From positions 97,395-161,394 of the forward strand of contig CALFUL010000015.1 of the NCBI GenBank assembly GCA_937929935.1: DNA of 64,000 bases, in the 5' to 3' direction. Source of the stretch: an uncultured Flavobacteriaceae bacterium. GTDB lineage: Bacteria > Bacteroidota > Bacteroidia > Flavobacteriales > Flavobacteriaceae. Both the position numbers and the translations under genes were made by a program. This document shows, piece after piece, positions 46,417 through 54,599 of this stretch (its first letter is position 1; every line of letters begins with the position of its first letter). A model generated the notes under the pieces. It searched no databases, was not told where the DNA came from, and saw nothing but the letters and a program-made list of their open reading frames with translations.

Positions 46417-47688
46417 ATGAATATTTTAATTCTTGGTTCAGGAGGTCGCGAACATACCTTAGCATGGAAATTAAACCAAAGCAGCCAACTAAATAAGTTA
46501 TTTGTGGCTCCGGGCAACGCAGGAACTTCTAAAATCGCAACCAATTTAAACATCTCGGTAAATGATTTTGAGTCAATAAAACAGGCAAGTTTGTTGCACC
46601 AGATTGACATGGTGGTGGTAGGTCCCGAAGACCCATTGGTTAACGGAATTCATGATTTTTTCTTAGAAAGTGATGATTTGAAACATATTGGGGTTATTGG
46701 ACCCCAAAAGGCGGCAGCCGAATTAGAAGGAAGTAAAGAATTTGCAAAAAAATTCATGATTCGTAATAAAGTACCCACTGCAGCTTATCAAAGCTTTACG
46801 GCTGAAGATGTTGAAAAGGGGTATGATTTTCTCGAAACGTTAAAACCACCTTACGTTTTAAAAGCTGATGGGCTCGCTGCCGGAAAGGGTGTGGTTATTC
46901 TTAATACTATTGAAGAAGCCAAGGCAGAATTAAAAAGTATGTTGGTTGATTCAAAATTTGGCAAAGCTAGCAATACCGTTGTTATCGAAGAATTCTTAGA
47001 CGGTATTGAACTTAGCGTATTTGTTTTAACTGACGGCAAAGGGTACAAAGTTTTACCCACAGCTAAAGACTACAAACGCATTGGTGAAGGTGATCAAGGA
47101 TTAAATACAGGAGGCATGGGCGCCATTTCGCCCGTTCCTTTCGCTGATAAGGCGTTTATGAACAAAGTACACACCCAAGTGGTTAAACCGACTGTAGAGG
47201 GCCTTAAAAAGGATAATTTGCCCTACAAAGGATTCATTTTTATTGGCTTAATTAAAGTTGATGGTGAGCCACAGGTTATTGAATACAACGTTCGTTTAGG
47301 AGATCCTGAAACTGAAGTGGTCATACCTAGATTAAAAAATGACCTAGTTACTGTTTTTCAGGCGGTGGTAAACGAAAACCTTGATGCTGTTGAATTAGAA
47401 ATTGATGAGCGCAGCGCGACTACCGTAATGCTGGTTTCTGGAGGATATCCGGAAGCCTATGAAAAAGGAAAAGAAATGACTGGTTTTGATCAAGTTGAAG
47501 ATTCTCTAGTTTTTCATGCGGGCACCACAATAAAAGATGATAAAGTGGTAACTAATGGCGGTAGAGTAATGGCAATTACATCCTTCGGCACTGATTTTAA
47601 AGCAGCATTAAAGAAATCATATTCAAGTATTGAAAAGGTTCATTTTCAGAAAATGAACTTCAGAAAAGATATTGGCTTTGATTTGTAA
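46417..47688 (+). CDS. purD: Phosphoribosylamine--glycine ligase
   Basis: 423 residues, ATP-grasp fold. MNILILGSGGREHTLAWKL, the phosphate-binding VAPGNAGT, VVGPEDPLVNGI, KADGLAAGKGVV, GDQGLNTGGMGAISPVPF and RLGDPETEVV make a complete GAR synthetase, which makes glycinamide ribonucleotide in de novo purine synthesis. It is the only purine gene in the window. It is the first gene of a block that, as I recall, is widely conserved in flavobacteria (DUF6341, DUF6427, DUF4254, GT9). Confidence 0.97.
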   Translation: MNILILGSGGREHTLAWKLNQSSQLNKLFVAPGNAGTSKIATNLNISVNDFESIKQASLLHQIDMVVVGPEDPLVNGIHDFFLESDDLKHIGVIGPQKAAAELEGSKEFAKKFMIRNKVPTAAYQSFTAEDVEKGYDFLETLKPPYVLKADGLAAGKGVVILNTIEEAKAELKSMLVDSKFGKASNTVVIEEFLDGIELSVFVLTDGKGYKVLPTAKDYKRIGEGDQGLNTGGMGAISPVPFADKAFMNKVHTQVVKPTVEGLKKDNLPYKGFIFIGLIKVDGEPQVIEYNVRLGDPETEVVIPRLKNDLVTVFQAVVNENLDAVELEIDERSATTVMLVSGGYPEAYEKGKEMTGFDQVEDSLVFHAGTTIKDDKVVTNGGRVMAITSFGTDFKAALKKSYSSIEKVHFQKMNFRKDIGFDL

Positions 47689-47738
47689 AACGCAATAAAA
47701 TATACGTTTACGAGAATATTTAAGGGGTAAAAATCTCT

Positions 47739-47963
47739 TTATAGATAAGAATGAGAAGAGATGCTTTTGTCTTCTTCGCCAGTGGCAGCATATTTTTTCA
47801 ATTCTCCCATCCAGTAAATAAATGCCACGATACCAATAACAGCTAATCCCCAGTTGACGATATTCGAAATCCACCAGCTTTCCATAGAACGAAAAGGATC
47901 CATAGTGTATTTAAAAATCACTTCTACAAATAAATATTCAATGGCTTCAAACAATGCTTTCAT
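47739..47963 (-). CDS. DUF6341 family small membrane protein
   Basis: 74 residues from ATG 47963. The in-frame ATG at 48008 is rejected because a promoter motif (47985-47992) lies between the two and the family begins MKALFEAIEYLF. One membrane helix at about 32-50 (SNIVNWGLAVIGIVAFIYWM) and a charged tail ending SSHSYL. Function unknown. Convergent with purD and divergent from the DUF6427 gene. Confidence 0.78.
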   Translation of the reverse strand: MKALFEAIEYLFVEVIFKYTMDPFRSMESWWISNIVNWGLAVIGIVAFIYWMGELKKYAATGEEDKSISSHSYL

Positions 47964-47984
47964 GATAATGGTATATTTACCATG

Positions 47985-48015
47985 CAAAAATAAGTCATAA
48001 ATCAACAACTCGCAA
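47985..48015 (-). promoter_or_regulatory. Promoter of the DUF6341 gene
   Basis: On the minus strand TTG (48013-48015), 20-base spacer, TATTTTTG (47985-47992), 21 bases before ATG 47963. It decides the start codon. Confidence 0.65.
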
Positions 48016-48034
48016 TTTAACTAACACCCAAAGG

Positions 48035-48973
48035 ATGATTTCAACCATTTTTGGAAAAACTAAACCGATTAATTATATCATTTTATTGGCCTTTTGGGTG
48101 GTTTTATATGGTGTTGTGAATTTCTACATTTTCGAAAATAGTTCTAATTTTGAGCGTATTGGCACTCATTTTTTGACCCTTTTTGTTTTGATGTTTAGTC
48201 TTTTTGTCGTGAATTTCATGGTAAAGAAAAATAAGTTAACTGAGACAAACTCTTTTGCAATTTTAATCTATACCATCTTGGGGGTCTTATTTTCGAAAGC
48301 ACTTACCGACTACAAATCAATTTTTTGCAGTCTTTTTATTTTGCTAGCCTTGAGAAGACTCATTAGTTTAAGAACGCTTATTGATACCAAGTCAAAGATT
48401 TTTGATGCTACCTTTTGGGTTTTAGTGGCGAGCTTTTTTCATGATTGGGCACTACTATTTTTGCTTGTAGTTTTTGTGTCAATTTATACCTATGAACTTA
48501 AAAATATTAGAAACTGGTTGGTTCCGGTAGCTGCTTTATTTACGGTTTTTATTATTTCTTTTTGCATTCTTTCAATTCTTAATAATGTGCAGTTTTTCGA
48601 ATCACATTTTAGGTTTCAATTTGATTTTGAAGAGTTCAATTTTTTGAACGGTAGCCAAAGTGTAAAGTTGGTTCTTTATCTTCTATTGACCTTTGTCTTG
48701 GCTATTTTTACTTTTTTAAAATTGGCCAAAACTGGGTTGGGTAAAATTATTAGCATGCGGCTTGTGGCCATGTCTTTTGTAATTGGATTAATTATTAAGT
48801 TTTTGATTACTGACTCAAGTCAACATCCAATTCTACTAACCTTCTTTCCAGCAGCGGTATTTTTTACTAATTATATTGAAGCGATAAAAAAACCAAAATT
48901 AAAAGAAGCCGTATTAATTGCTCTAGTAGTATTACCTATTTCAGTTCTTGTCATAGGAATAATTGTAGCATAA
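48035..48973 (+). CDS. DUF6427 family integral membrane protein
   Basis: 312 residues with about nine to ten hydrophobic helices and almost no large soluble part. The opening MISTIFGKTKPINYIILLAFW is what I remember for DUF6427 of flavobacteria. Function unknown; overall form resembles polytopic glycan- or lipid-related membrane proteins. Its stop is followed at 48980 by the promoter motif for the DUF4254 gene. Confidence 0.78.
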   Translation: MISTIFGKTKPINYIILLAFWVVLYGVVNFYIFENSSNFERIGTHFLTLFVLMFSLFVVNFMVKKNKLTETNSFAILIYTILGVLFSKALTDYKSIFCSLFILLALRRLISLRTLIDTKSKIFDATFWVLVASFFHDWALLFLLVVFVSIYTYELKNIRNWLVPVAALFTVFIISFCILSILNNVQFFESHFRFQFDFEEFNFLNGSQSVKLVLYLLLTFVLAIFTFLKLAKTGLGKIISMRLVAMSFVIGLIIKFLITDSSQHPILLTFFPAAVFFTNYIEAIKKPKLKEAVLIALVVLPISVLVIGIIVA

Positions 48974-48979
48974 TTGTTT

Positions 48980-48987
48980 TAACTTTG
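48980..48987 (+). promoter_or_regulatory. -7 element for the DUF4254 gene
   Basis: TAACTTTG matches TAnnTTTG, 18 bases before ATG 49006. Confidence 0.55.
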
Positions 48988-49005
48988 ACCTAAAATTGGC
49001 ACACT

Positions 49006-49608
49006 ATGTTCAGTAATTTAGCTAGTTCTGTTTTTACTAAAAGTATCAATACCTATCATATCATTGATACTGTAAACCAGTCTTTTGAGAACCCTTATCC
49101 TAAAGGTGAAATATCTCATTTGTTGTATCGTAAAAACTGGATTGACACCGTACAATGGCACTATGAAGATATTATCAGAGACCCTAAAATAGACCCTGTA
49201 GCGGCTTTAGAACTAAAGCGCAAAATTGATGCTAGTAATCAAGATCGCACTGATTTAGTAGAATATATTGATAGTTATTTTCTCAAAAAATATCAATCGG
49301 TAGAAATAAAAGAAGGTGCGACCATAAATACTGAAAGTCCGGCCTGGGCCATAGATCGCTTATCAATCTTAGCACTTAAAATATACCATATGAATGAAGA
49401 AGCAACGCGTAGTGATGCTGCTTCAGAACATCTTCAAAAATGTCAACAAAAATTAGAAACACTTCTAGAGCAACAAAGAGATTTGTCATCAGCCATTGAT
49501 CAATTATTGTCTGACATTGAAACAGGCAATAAATTCATGAAGGTATACAAGCAAATGAAGATGTACAATGATGACGAATTAAATCCGGTTTTGAGAGGTC
49601 AAAAGTAA
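49006..49608 (+). CDS. DUF4254 family protein
   Basis: 200 residues, soluble and mostly helical, no signal peptide. NPYPKGEISHLLYRKNWIDTVQWHYEDIIRDP and AWAIDRLSILALKIYHMNEEATR are the conserved stretches of DUF4254, whose function is unknown. It is 12 bases upstream of the GT9 gene, a pairing I recall from other Bacteroidota, so a role beside a glycosyltransferase is likely (inference). Confidence 0.82.
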   Translation: MFSNLASSVFTKSINTYHIIDTVNQSFENPYPKGEISHLLYRKNWIDTVQWHYEDIIRDPKIDPVAALELKRKIDASNQDRTDLVEYIDSYFLKKYQSVEIKEGATINTESPAWAIDRLSILALKIYHMNEEATRSDAASEHLQKCQQKLETLLEQQRDLSSAIDQLLSDIETGNKFMKVYKQMKMYNDDELNPVLRGQK

Positions 49609-49620
49609 AGCGATATAACC

Positions 49621-50658
49621 ATGGGTAGCGGCAAACATCTTTTAGTTATTCGTCTTTCGGCTATGGGTGATGTTGCCATGACAGTGCCTGTTTTATTAGG
49701 GTTAGCACAACAGCATCCTGAACTTAAAATAACGATACTTACCAAAGAATTTTTAAGCCCGTTATTTTTGCAAATACCCAATGTTTCAGTTTATGTGGCT
49801 GATGTAAAAGCAAAGCATAAAGGTATTCTAGGGCTTTATAAATTATTTAAAGAGTTAAAAGCTTTAGGCATAAGCCAAGTTGCAGATTTGCACAATGTTT
49901 TAAGAAGCAATGTGCTAAAAACATTTTTTAAATTAGGCAGCATTTCAGTAGCACAAATAGATAAGGGTAGAAGCGAAAAGAAGAAGCTAACTTCTGGCCA
50001 TCAAAAAGCTATAAAAGGGCTAAAATCTTCACATCAGCGTTATGTAAACGTTTTTGAAAAATTGGGCTACACAGTAGATTTGGACAAAGTTTCTTTACTA
50101 AAAAAGGCTTCTTTAACTGCCGACTTAAAAAATCAATTGAACTTGAATTCTAAGGTAAAAATAGGCATTGCACCTTTTGCCGCTTTTCGCGGAAAAACCT
50201 ATCCTACCGTTTTGATGGATGAGGTTTTAAATCGATTAAATAAATCAGATAGGCATCAAATTTTGTTATTTGGGGGAGGAAAAAAGGAAATAGCGCAATT
50301 TGCCATATGGGAAGAAAAGTATTCGAATACACGTTGCGTTGCCGGGAAGTATTCTTTTGAAGAAGAACTACAAATCATATCAAACCTTGATTTAATGCTT
50401 TCAATGGATAGTGGAAACGGACACCTTGCAGCAAATTATGCGGTACCAGTAATAACGCTATGGGGCATCACACACCCAAGCGCTGGTTTTGTTCCTTTTG
50501 GTCAAGATGCTAAACATCAGTTGTTAGCTGACAGAACAAAATTTCCATTAATTCCAACATCTATTTATGGCAATAAAATGCCAGAGGGCTATGAAAAGGC
50601 AATAGAAACCATTAGCCCTGCACAAATTCTTGATAAAATAGCATCAGTACTACATTAA
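49621..50658 (+). CDS. Glycosyltransferase family 9 (heptosyltransferase-like)
   Basis: 345 residues. HLLVIRLSAMGDVAMTVPVLLGL at the N-terminus with the DVAMT acceptor loop, and MLSMDSGNGHLAANYAVPVITLWGITHP in the C-terminal donor domain, are the GT9 signatures of ADP-heptose:LPS heptosyltransferases. In this organism group the acceptor may be lipid A core, but the donor sugar cannot be told. The stop codon overlaps that of convergent arsM by 4 bases. Confidence 0.9.
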   Translation: MGSGKHLLVIRLSAMGDVAMTVPVLLGLAQQHPELKITILTKEFLSPLFLQIPNVSVYVADVKAKHKGILGLYKLFKELKALGISQVADLHNVLRSNVLKTFFKLGSISVAQIDKGRSEKKKLTSGHQKAIKGLKSSHQRYVNVFEKLGYTVDLDKVSLLKKASLTADLKNQLNLNSKVKIGIAPFAAFRGKTYPTVLMDEVLNRLNKSDRHQILLFGGGKKEIAQFAIWEEKYSNTRCVAGKYSFEEELQIISNLDLMLSMDSGNGHLAANYAVPVITLWGITHPSAGFVPFGQDAKHQLLADRTKFPLIPTSIYGNKMPEGYEKAIETISPAQILDKIASVLH

Positions 50659-51623
50659 CAACAGCCACCACCATCATAATGAAAGGTAGATTCACTGATA
50701 AAAATATCATTTCTACCTAGGGCAGCTATTGCACCTGCTGTTTTATCACATATGGCTAAGGGTTGATTTTTTACAAGTACATGTCCTTTTTTATCATCAA
50801 AATAATCTTCATCTCCGTAGTAAATAGCAGCTTTACCTGTAAAAACACAAGGGCCATCTTCAGGCATTGGATCTTTAATTGCAGCAACTTCAATAGATTC
50901 AATATATATTAATTCATCAGTTGGGTATGCACCCGGAGCTAGTATTCTATAGGGTTTTCTTGCACGAATTTCTATAGTGCCAAAACCAACATCAGTTAAC
51001 GCTTTTACATATTGCTGTATGGGTAAACTACCACTAAGACACAATGCACGTAAGCGGTCATCATTTCTTAGGGCATCATTCATTTCTTGTTCACATGTAG
51101 GGTCACTCATTACAAGTTTACCATTTGGCTTAAGAACACGATACATTTCTTCAATAGCGCGTTTTAAATCTTCTTCTTTAAATATATTGAATAAGCAGTT
51201 TTGAGCAGCAACATCTATACTGTTATCATCGACAGGCAAGTTTAGAGCATCTCCCTTTTTCAGATCAACAAATTCTGATTTAAACCAGTCATTCTCTTTT
51301 TCGGCAACTACAAAGTTTTTTCTACTAGCCTCTAGCATTTCATCAACTACATCTACACCAATTACGCCACCTTTTTGACGATTAAAGTATGAGAATTGTA
51401 ACAACTCCATTCCACCGCCAACGCCAACATATAACATTTTTGGGTTGTTAGATAGATCTCTTGCATGAACAGTGCTTCCGCAGCCATAGTTCATTTCTTG
51501 CATGATTTTCGGGATCTTTAAACCAGGTAGCTCCCAAATAGGGTTTGTAGTACAGCAAAGTCCTACATCAGGCGTTAGCGCTGCTTCTTTATATAAATCG
51601 TTTGTTGCTTCTAAATAACTCAT
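50655..51623 (-). CDS. arsM: Arsenosugar biosynthesis arsenite methyltransferase ArsM-like
   Basis: 322 residues. SAM motif I LYVGVGGGMELLQF (about 64-77), GVIGVDVVDEML, CLFNIFKEEDLKRA and MYRVLKPNGKLVMSDP form the class I methyltransferase core. Conserved-type cysteines for arsenic binding are seen: Cys23-Cys24 (GLCCTTNP), Cys48 (NYGCGST), one in SDPTCEQE, and a C-terminal GGGCC. The product is expected to methylate As(III) toward dimethylarsenic and probably pass it to ArsS. It is the last gene of the minus-strand arsenosugar set, 45 bases after arsS. Confidence 0.88.
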   Translation of the reverse strand: MSYLEATNDLYKEAALTPDVGLCCTTNPIWELPGLKIPKIMQEMNYGCGSTVHARDLSNNPKMLYVGVGGGMELLQFSYFNRQKGGVIGVDVVDEMLEASRKNFVVAEKENDWFKSEFVDLKKGDALNLPVDDNSIDVAAQNCLFNIFKEEDLKRAIEEMYRVLKPNGKLVMSDPTCEQEMNDALRNDDRLRALCLSGSLPIQQYVKALTDVGFGTIEIRARKPYRILAPGAYPTDELIYIESIEVAAIKDPMPEDGPCVFTGKAAIYYGDEDYFDDKKGHVLVKNQPLAICDKTAGAIAALGRNDIFISESTFHYDGGGCC

Positions 51624-51668
51624 TCTAATGTATTAATTTATAGTTTCTTTTCACATCTCTTCAACTGC

Positions 51669-52724
51669 CTACGCAACAGTACCTTGACAACTACTTCCTG
51701 CACCTGCAGTACAACCGTAACAATGTTGAGAGATAATAATATTTCTATCGTTTAAAAGGTCTTCATTATAATCTTTAATGTGTTTGACTTTGCTGGCCAC
51801 TTTTAAATCAAGCATTTGATTAAAATCACAATCGTAAATCCATCCATCCCAACTAATAGAAATGGTATTGGTACACATTACATTCTCAACAGCCGCCGGA
51901 TTATACGCTTCAACCAAAGAATACATATAGTCTTCATAGTTTTCAGAGGCAATTAAATAATCTAAAAAACGAGCGATGGGCAAATTGGTAATGGCAAATA
52001 AATTATGAAATTGAATATCAAAATCTTCTTTTAAAGCCTTTTTAAAATCAGCTTCTAAGGCCATTTGATCACCAGGCAAATAGGCGCCTGACGGATTATA
52101 GACTAAATCAAGACGTAATGAACTATCAGGCATGCCATAACCTCGGGCATTTAATTCTTGTAATGCCTTAATTGATTTGTCAAAAACTCCGTCACCACGT
52201 TGTTTGTCTGTTTTTCCGCGCGTATAGTGTGGCATTGAAGATATCACATGAACGTTATGCTTTTTAAAGAAATCAGGTAAATCGTAATATTTTTTGTTTG
52301 CACGAATAATGGTCAAATTTGAACGCACAATAAAATCTTTAATTCCGGCTTTTGCGGCTTCTTCAACGAACCATCTAAAATCAGGGTTCATTTCAGGAGC
52401 GCCACCCGTTAAATCAAGGGTATGTGCACCTGTGTTTCGAATGATTTCTATACACTGGGCCATAGTTTCTCGGGTCATAATTTCTTTGCGATCCGGACCT
52501 GCATCAACATGACAGTGTTCACAAACTTGATTACACATATACCCCACATTGATTTGAAGTATTTCAAGTTTTTTTGGGCGTAGTGGAAAATGCCCAATTT
52601 CATTAATTTTATCCTTAAAAAAAGGCAATTCTCCTTCCGCAAAAATTCCGCCATTGAGAATATCTAGCTGTTTATTGCTTTCAGCCAATTCATTCCCTTT
52701 TGCCTTTAATGATTTTGTAGCCAT
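51669..52724 (-). CDS. arsS: Arsenosugar biosynthesis radical SAM protein ArsS
   Basis: 351 residues. The radical-SAM cluster motif is CNQVCEHC (Cys64, Cys68, Cys71; CxxxCxxC), followed by LDLTGGAPEMNPDF (the GGE-like SAM motif). The C-terminal DUF3641 domain has auxiliary Cys residues in WDGWIYDCDFN and HCYGCTAGAGSSCQG. ArsS is known to transfer the 5'-deoxyadenosyl group of SAM to dimethylarsinous acid, giving the precursor of arsenosugars. A heptanucleotide tandem repeat lies 6 bases upstream of the start codon. Confidence 0.93.
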   Translation of the reverse strand: MATKSLKAKGNELAESNKQLDILNGGIFAEGELPFFKDKINEIGHFPLRPKKLEILQINVGYMCNQVCEHCHVDAGPDRKEIMTRETMAQCIEIIRNTGAHTLDLTGGAPEMNPDFRWFVEEAAKAGIKDFIVRSNLTIIRANKKYYDLPDFFKKHNVHVISSMPHYTRGKTDKQRGDGVFDKSIKALQELNARGYGMPDSSLRLDLVYNPSGAYLPGDQMALEADFKKALKEDFDIQFHNLFAITNLPIARFLDYLIASENYEDYMYSLVEAYNPAAVENVMCTNTISISWDGWIYDCDFNQMLDLKVASKVKHIKDYNEDLLNDRNIIISQHCYGCTAGAGSSCQGTVA

Positions 52725-52730
52725 TTTTTT

Positions 52731-52754
52731 AGTATTCAGTATTCAGTATTCAGT
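52731..52754. repeat. 7-bp tandem repeat (AGTATTC)3 before arsS
   Basis: Three exact copies of AGTATTC followed by AGT, in the 70-base gap between the CMD gene and arsS, 6 bases from the arsS ATG. Copy-number change would alter the arsS leader. Confidence 0.85.
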
Positions 52755-52794
52755 TGGTGATGTGAAACCATCCATTACAACTTCTAACTAATTA

Positions 52795-53130
52795 CTACAT
52801 TGATAATTTATCATATTTGTTCATCATTTGAACCCCATGCACAAGAGTCGCACCACTTTCAATGGCGGCACCTGCATGAACGGCTTCCATCATTTCTTCT
52901 TTAGTGATGCCTTTTTGCAAACCATCTTTTGTATAGGCGTCGATACAGTAAGGGCATTTTACTACATGTGAAACAGCTAGTGCTATAAGCGATTTTTCAC
53001 GCGCACTTAATGCACCTTCTTTAAATACAGCTCCGTAATAATCAAAGAATTTGGTTCCAAGTTCTTCACTCCATTCACTAATTTTACCAAATTTTCTGAG
53101 GTCTTTAGGGTCGTAATATGAATCTGCCAT
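52795..53130 (-). CDS. Arsenosugar-associated peroxidase-like protein (carboxymuconolactone decarboxylase/AhpD fold)
   Basis: 111 residues from ATG 53130 (ATG 53133 directly before it is an alternative). The all-helical CMD/AhpD fold is shown by AREKSLIALAVSHVVKCPYC and the redox pair Cys59/Cys62. The His that normally follows in CxxCxxxH is Tyr66 (CPYCIDAYT), so classical AhpD peroxidase chemistry is doubtful; I recall this form as common in the arsenosugar-linked subfamily. First gene of the CMD-arsS-arsM set. Its exact job is unknown; a thiol-redox role on arsenic species is inferred. Confidence 0.85.
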   Translation of the reverse strand: MADSYYDPKDLRKFGKISEWSEELGTKFFDYYGAVFKEGALSAREKSLIALAVSHVVKCPYCIDAYTKDGLQKGITKEEMMEAVHAGAAIESGATLVHGVQMMNKYDKLSM

Positions 53131-53342
53131 CAAATAATATTTTTATTCTGGTTTATATTGATATTAATAGGGTAAACGCTAGGAACTAATAGGGATAATA
53201 AATCAAGAGTTTACTAAAGTAAAAATCGTTATATTTTTTATTAATTTCCTTAATTGCAAAGCCCAGTAAATCTAATAAGAATTTATGATAGGAGGTAGGT
53301 CGTATTTAGAATTAACTCTTTACAAAACATTTGAAGAATGTT

Positions 53343-54392
53343 TTACACATCATCATAATCAACTTTCAATGTTGGCGTCACTGAATGTGCCTGACAGGTT
53401 AAAATGAAGCCTTCTTCAATTTCGCTATCAGTTAAAATTTGATTTTGAACCATTTCTGCCTTGCCTTCAGTAACACGAGCAATACAGCTACTGCAAACAC
53501 CACCTTGACAAGAGTAAGGCGCATCGATGTTTTCTTTAAGTACGGCATCAAGTACAAGCATCTTTTTATCCATAGTGAAAGAAAAGGTTTCGCTGTCTAC
53601 TAGCACTTCAATTTGAGTTTCCCCTTCTGCAGAAACGGGTAACTCATCTTTAATTTCTGTGGCCGTGAAAAGTTCATACTTGATACGGTCTTCTTGTACT
53701 CCGTTTTCCTTTAAGGTATCACTTACTAAGTGAATCATAGATTCTGGACCGCAGAGGTAGAATGCATCAAAATCAACTTCTTTATGTTTGTTCTTTAGGG
53801 CGTAGTTGACGGTTGAAGTATCGATTCGACCAAAAAGCGAATCTTTTTCTTGTGTTTGACTATTAGTAAAATATACAAAAAACCGATTAGTATATTCTAA
53901 TTGAAGTTTTACTAAATCAGTGTAAAACATAGTCTCTTCATATGATTTGTTTCCGTAGACTAAAACAAATGAAGTGTTGGGGTCACTGTCTAGAACTGTT
54001 TTGGCAATACTCATGATTGGTGTAATGCCACTACCCGCCGCAAACGCAGCAATATTTTTTACGTTTTGGTTGTAAACGTATGTAAAACGACCTTCTGGTG
54101 GCATGATTTCTAATGAATCTCCAACGGCCAACTTTGTGTTTGCATAATCTGAAAACCCACCACGGTCAACTTTTTTAACGCCTATAGTAATGTTTGAATT
54201 TTTAGGTGAAGAAGATATAGAATACGCCCTACGAAGTTCTTTGCCTTTTATTATTTTTTTGATGGTTATGTATTGACCAGGCACAAAAGCAAAAGTTTGC
54301 ACCAGTTCTTTTGGCACATCAAAAGTGATGGCCACAGCGCTGGGGGTAAGTTTTTGAATATTTGAAACTTTTAAGGAATGAAAATCTGCCAT
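53343..54392 (-). CDS. PaaE-like ferredoxin reductase (FAD/NAD(P)H plus plant-type 2Fe-2S)
   Basis: 349 residues. FAD-binding beta-barrel with RRAYSISSSP (about 53-62), NAD(P)H domain with AFAAGSGITPIMSIAKTVL and YLCGPESMI, and a C-terminal ferredoxin domain with Cys295, Cys300, Cys303 and Cys333 (Cx4Cx2Cx29C). It resembles PaaE, the reductase of phenylacetyl-CoA epoxidase, but no paaABCD genes are present, so it may serve another oxygenase or desaturase. Divergent from a PadR regulator; a 16-bp palindrome lies in the shared upstream region. PadR proteins often control aromatic-compound genes. Confidence 0.87.
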   Translation of the reverse strand: MADFHSLKVSNIQKLTPSAVAITFDVPKELVQTFAFVPGQYITIKKIIKGKELRRAYSISSSPKNSNITIGVKKVDRGGFSDYANTKLAVGDSLEIMPPEGRFTYVYNQNVKNIAAFAAGSGITPIMSIAKTVLDSDPNTSFVLVYGNKSYEETMFYTDLVKLQLEYTNRFFVYFTNSQTQEKDSLFGRIDTSTVNYALKNKHKEVDFDAFYLCGPESMIHLVSDTLKENGVQEDRIKYELFTATEIKDELPVSAEGETQIEVLVDSETFSFTMDKKMLVLDAVLKENIDAPYSCQGGVCSSCIARVTEGKAEMVQNQILTDSEIEEGFILTCQAHSVTPTLKVDYDDV

Positions 54393-54413
54393 GTAGAAAT
54401 TTTAAATGGATTG

Positions 54414-54421
54414 CAAAATTA
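54414..54421 (-). promoter_or_regulatory. -7 element for the PaaE-like gene
   Basis: Minus strand TAATTTTG matches TAnnTTTG, 21 bases before ATG 54392. Confidence 0.55.
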
Positions 54422-54472
54422 AGCATTGAGGCACCCAATTGAAACGAGAAAGTGAAAAAAACATACCTAAAA

Positions 54473-54488
54473 TTCTTATGCATAAGAA
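54473..54488. promoter_or_regulatory. Candidate PadR operator (16-bp palindrome)
   Basis: TTCTTATGCATAAGAA is a perfect palindrome, overlapped by a second inverted repeat CATAA-N5-TTATG (54481-54495). It lies between the divergent PaaE-like and padR genes, 50 bases upstream of the PaaE-like -7 motif. PadR operators often contain paired ATGT/ACAT-like half sites. Confidence 0.45.
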
Positions 54489-54521
54489 AATTATGTATAT
54501 TAGAGTCCTCACTTTGCTGTT

Positions 54522-54542
54522 AGTTCGAGCGGAGTCGAGAAC
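54522..54542. repeat. Dispersed TTCGAGCGGAGTCGAGAA-type repeat
   Basis: AGTTCGAGCGGAGTCGAGAAC lies in the padR upstream region. It shares its core with the copy inside gltX at 2189-2207. Confidence 0.65.
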
Positions 54543-54570
54543 AAAACAAAATATAAATTAACAAAACATT

Positions 54571-54586
54571 CCTCCCCTTGGGGAGG
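54571..54586. repeat. GC-rich palindrome CCTCCCCTTGGGGAGG
   Basis: A perfect 16-bp palindrome, unusually GC-rich for the region, 14 bases before the padR ATG. Similar sequences followed by TTAG are, from memory, dispersed in flavobacterial intergenic DNA. In the padR mRNA it would make a hairpin next to the ribosome-binding region. Confidence 0.65.
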
Positions 54587-54599
54587 TTAGTTAGGGTCC

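Noticed and set aside
47964..48008. Longer N-terminus for the DUF6341 protein
   Set aside because: The extra 15 codons overlap a good promoter motif and do not fit the family start.
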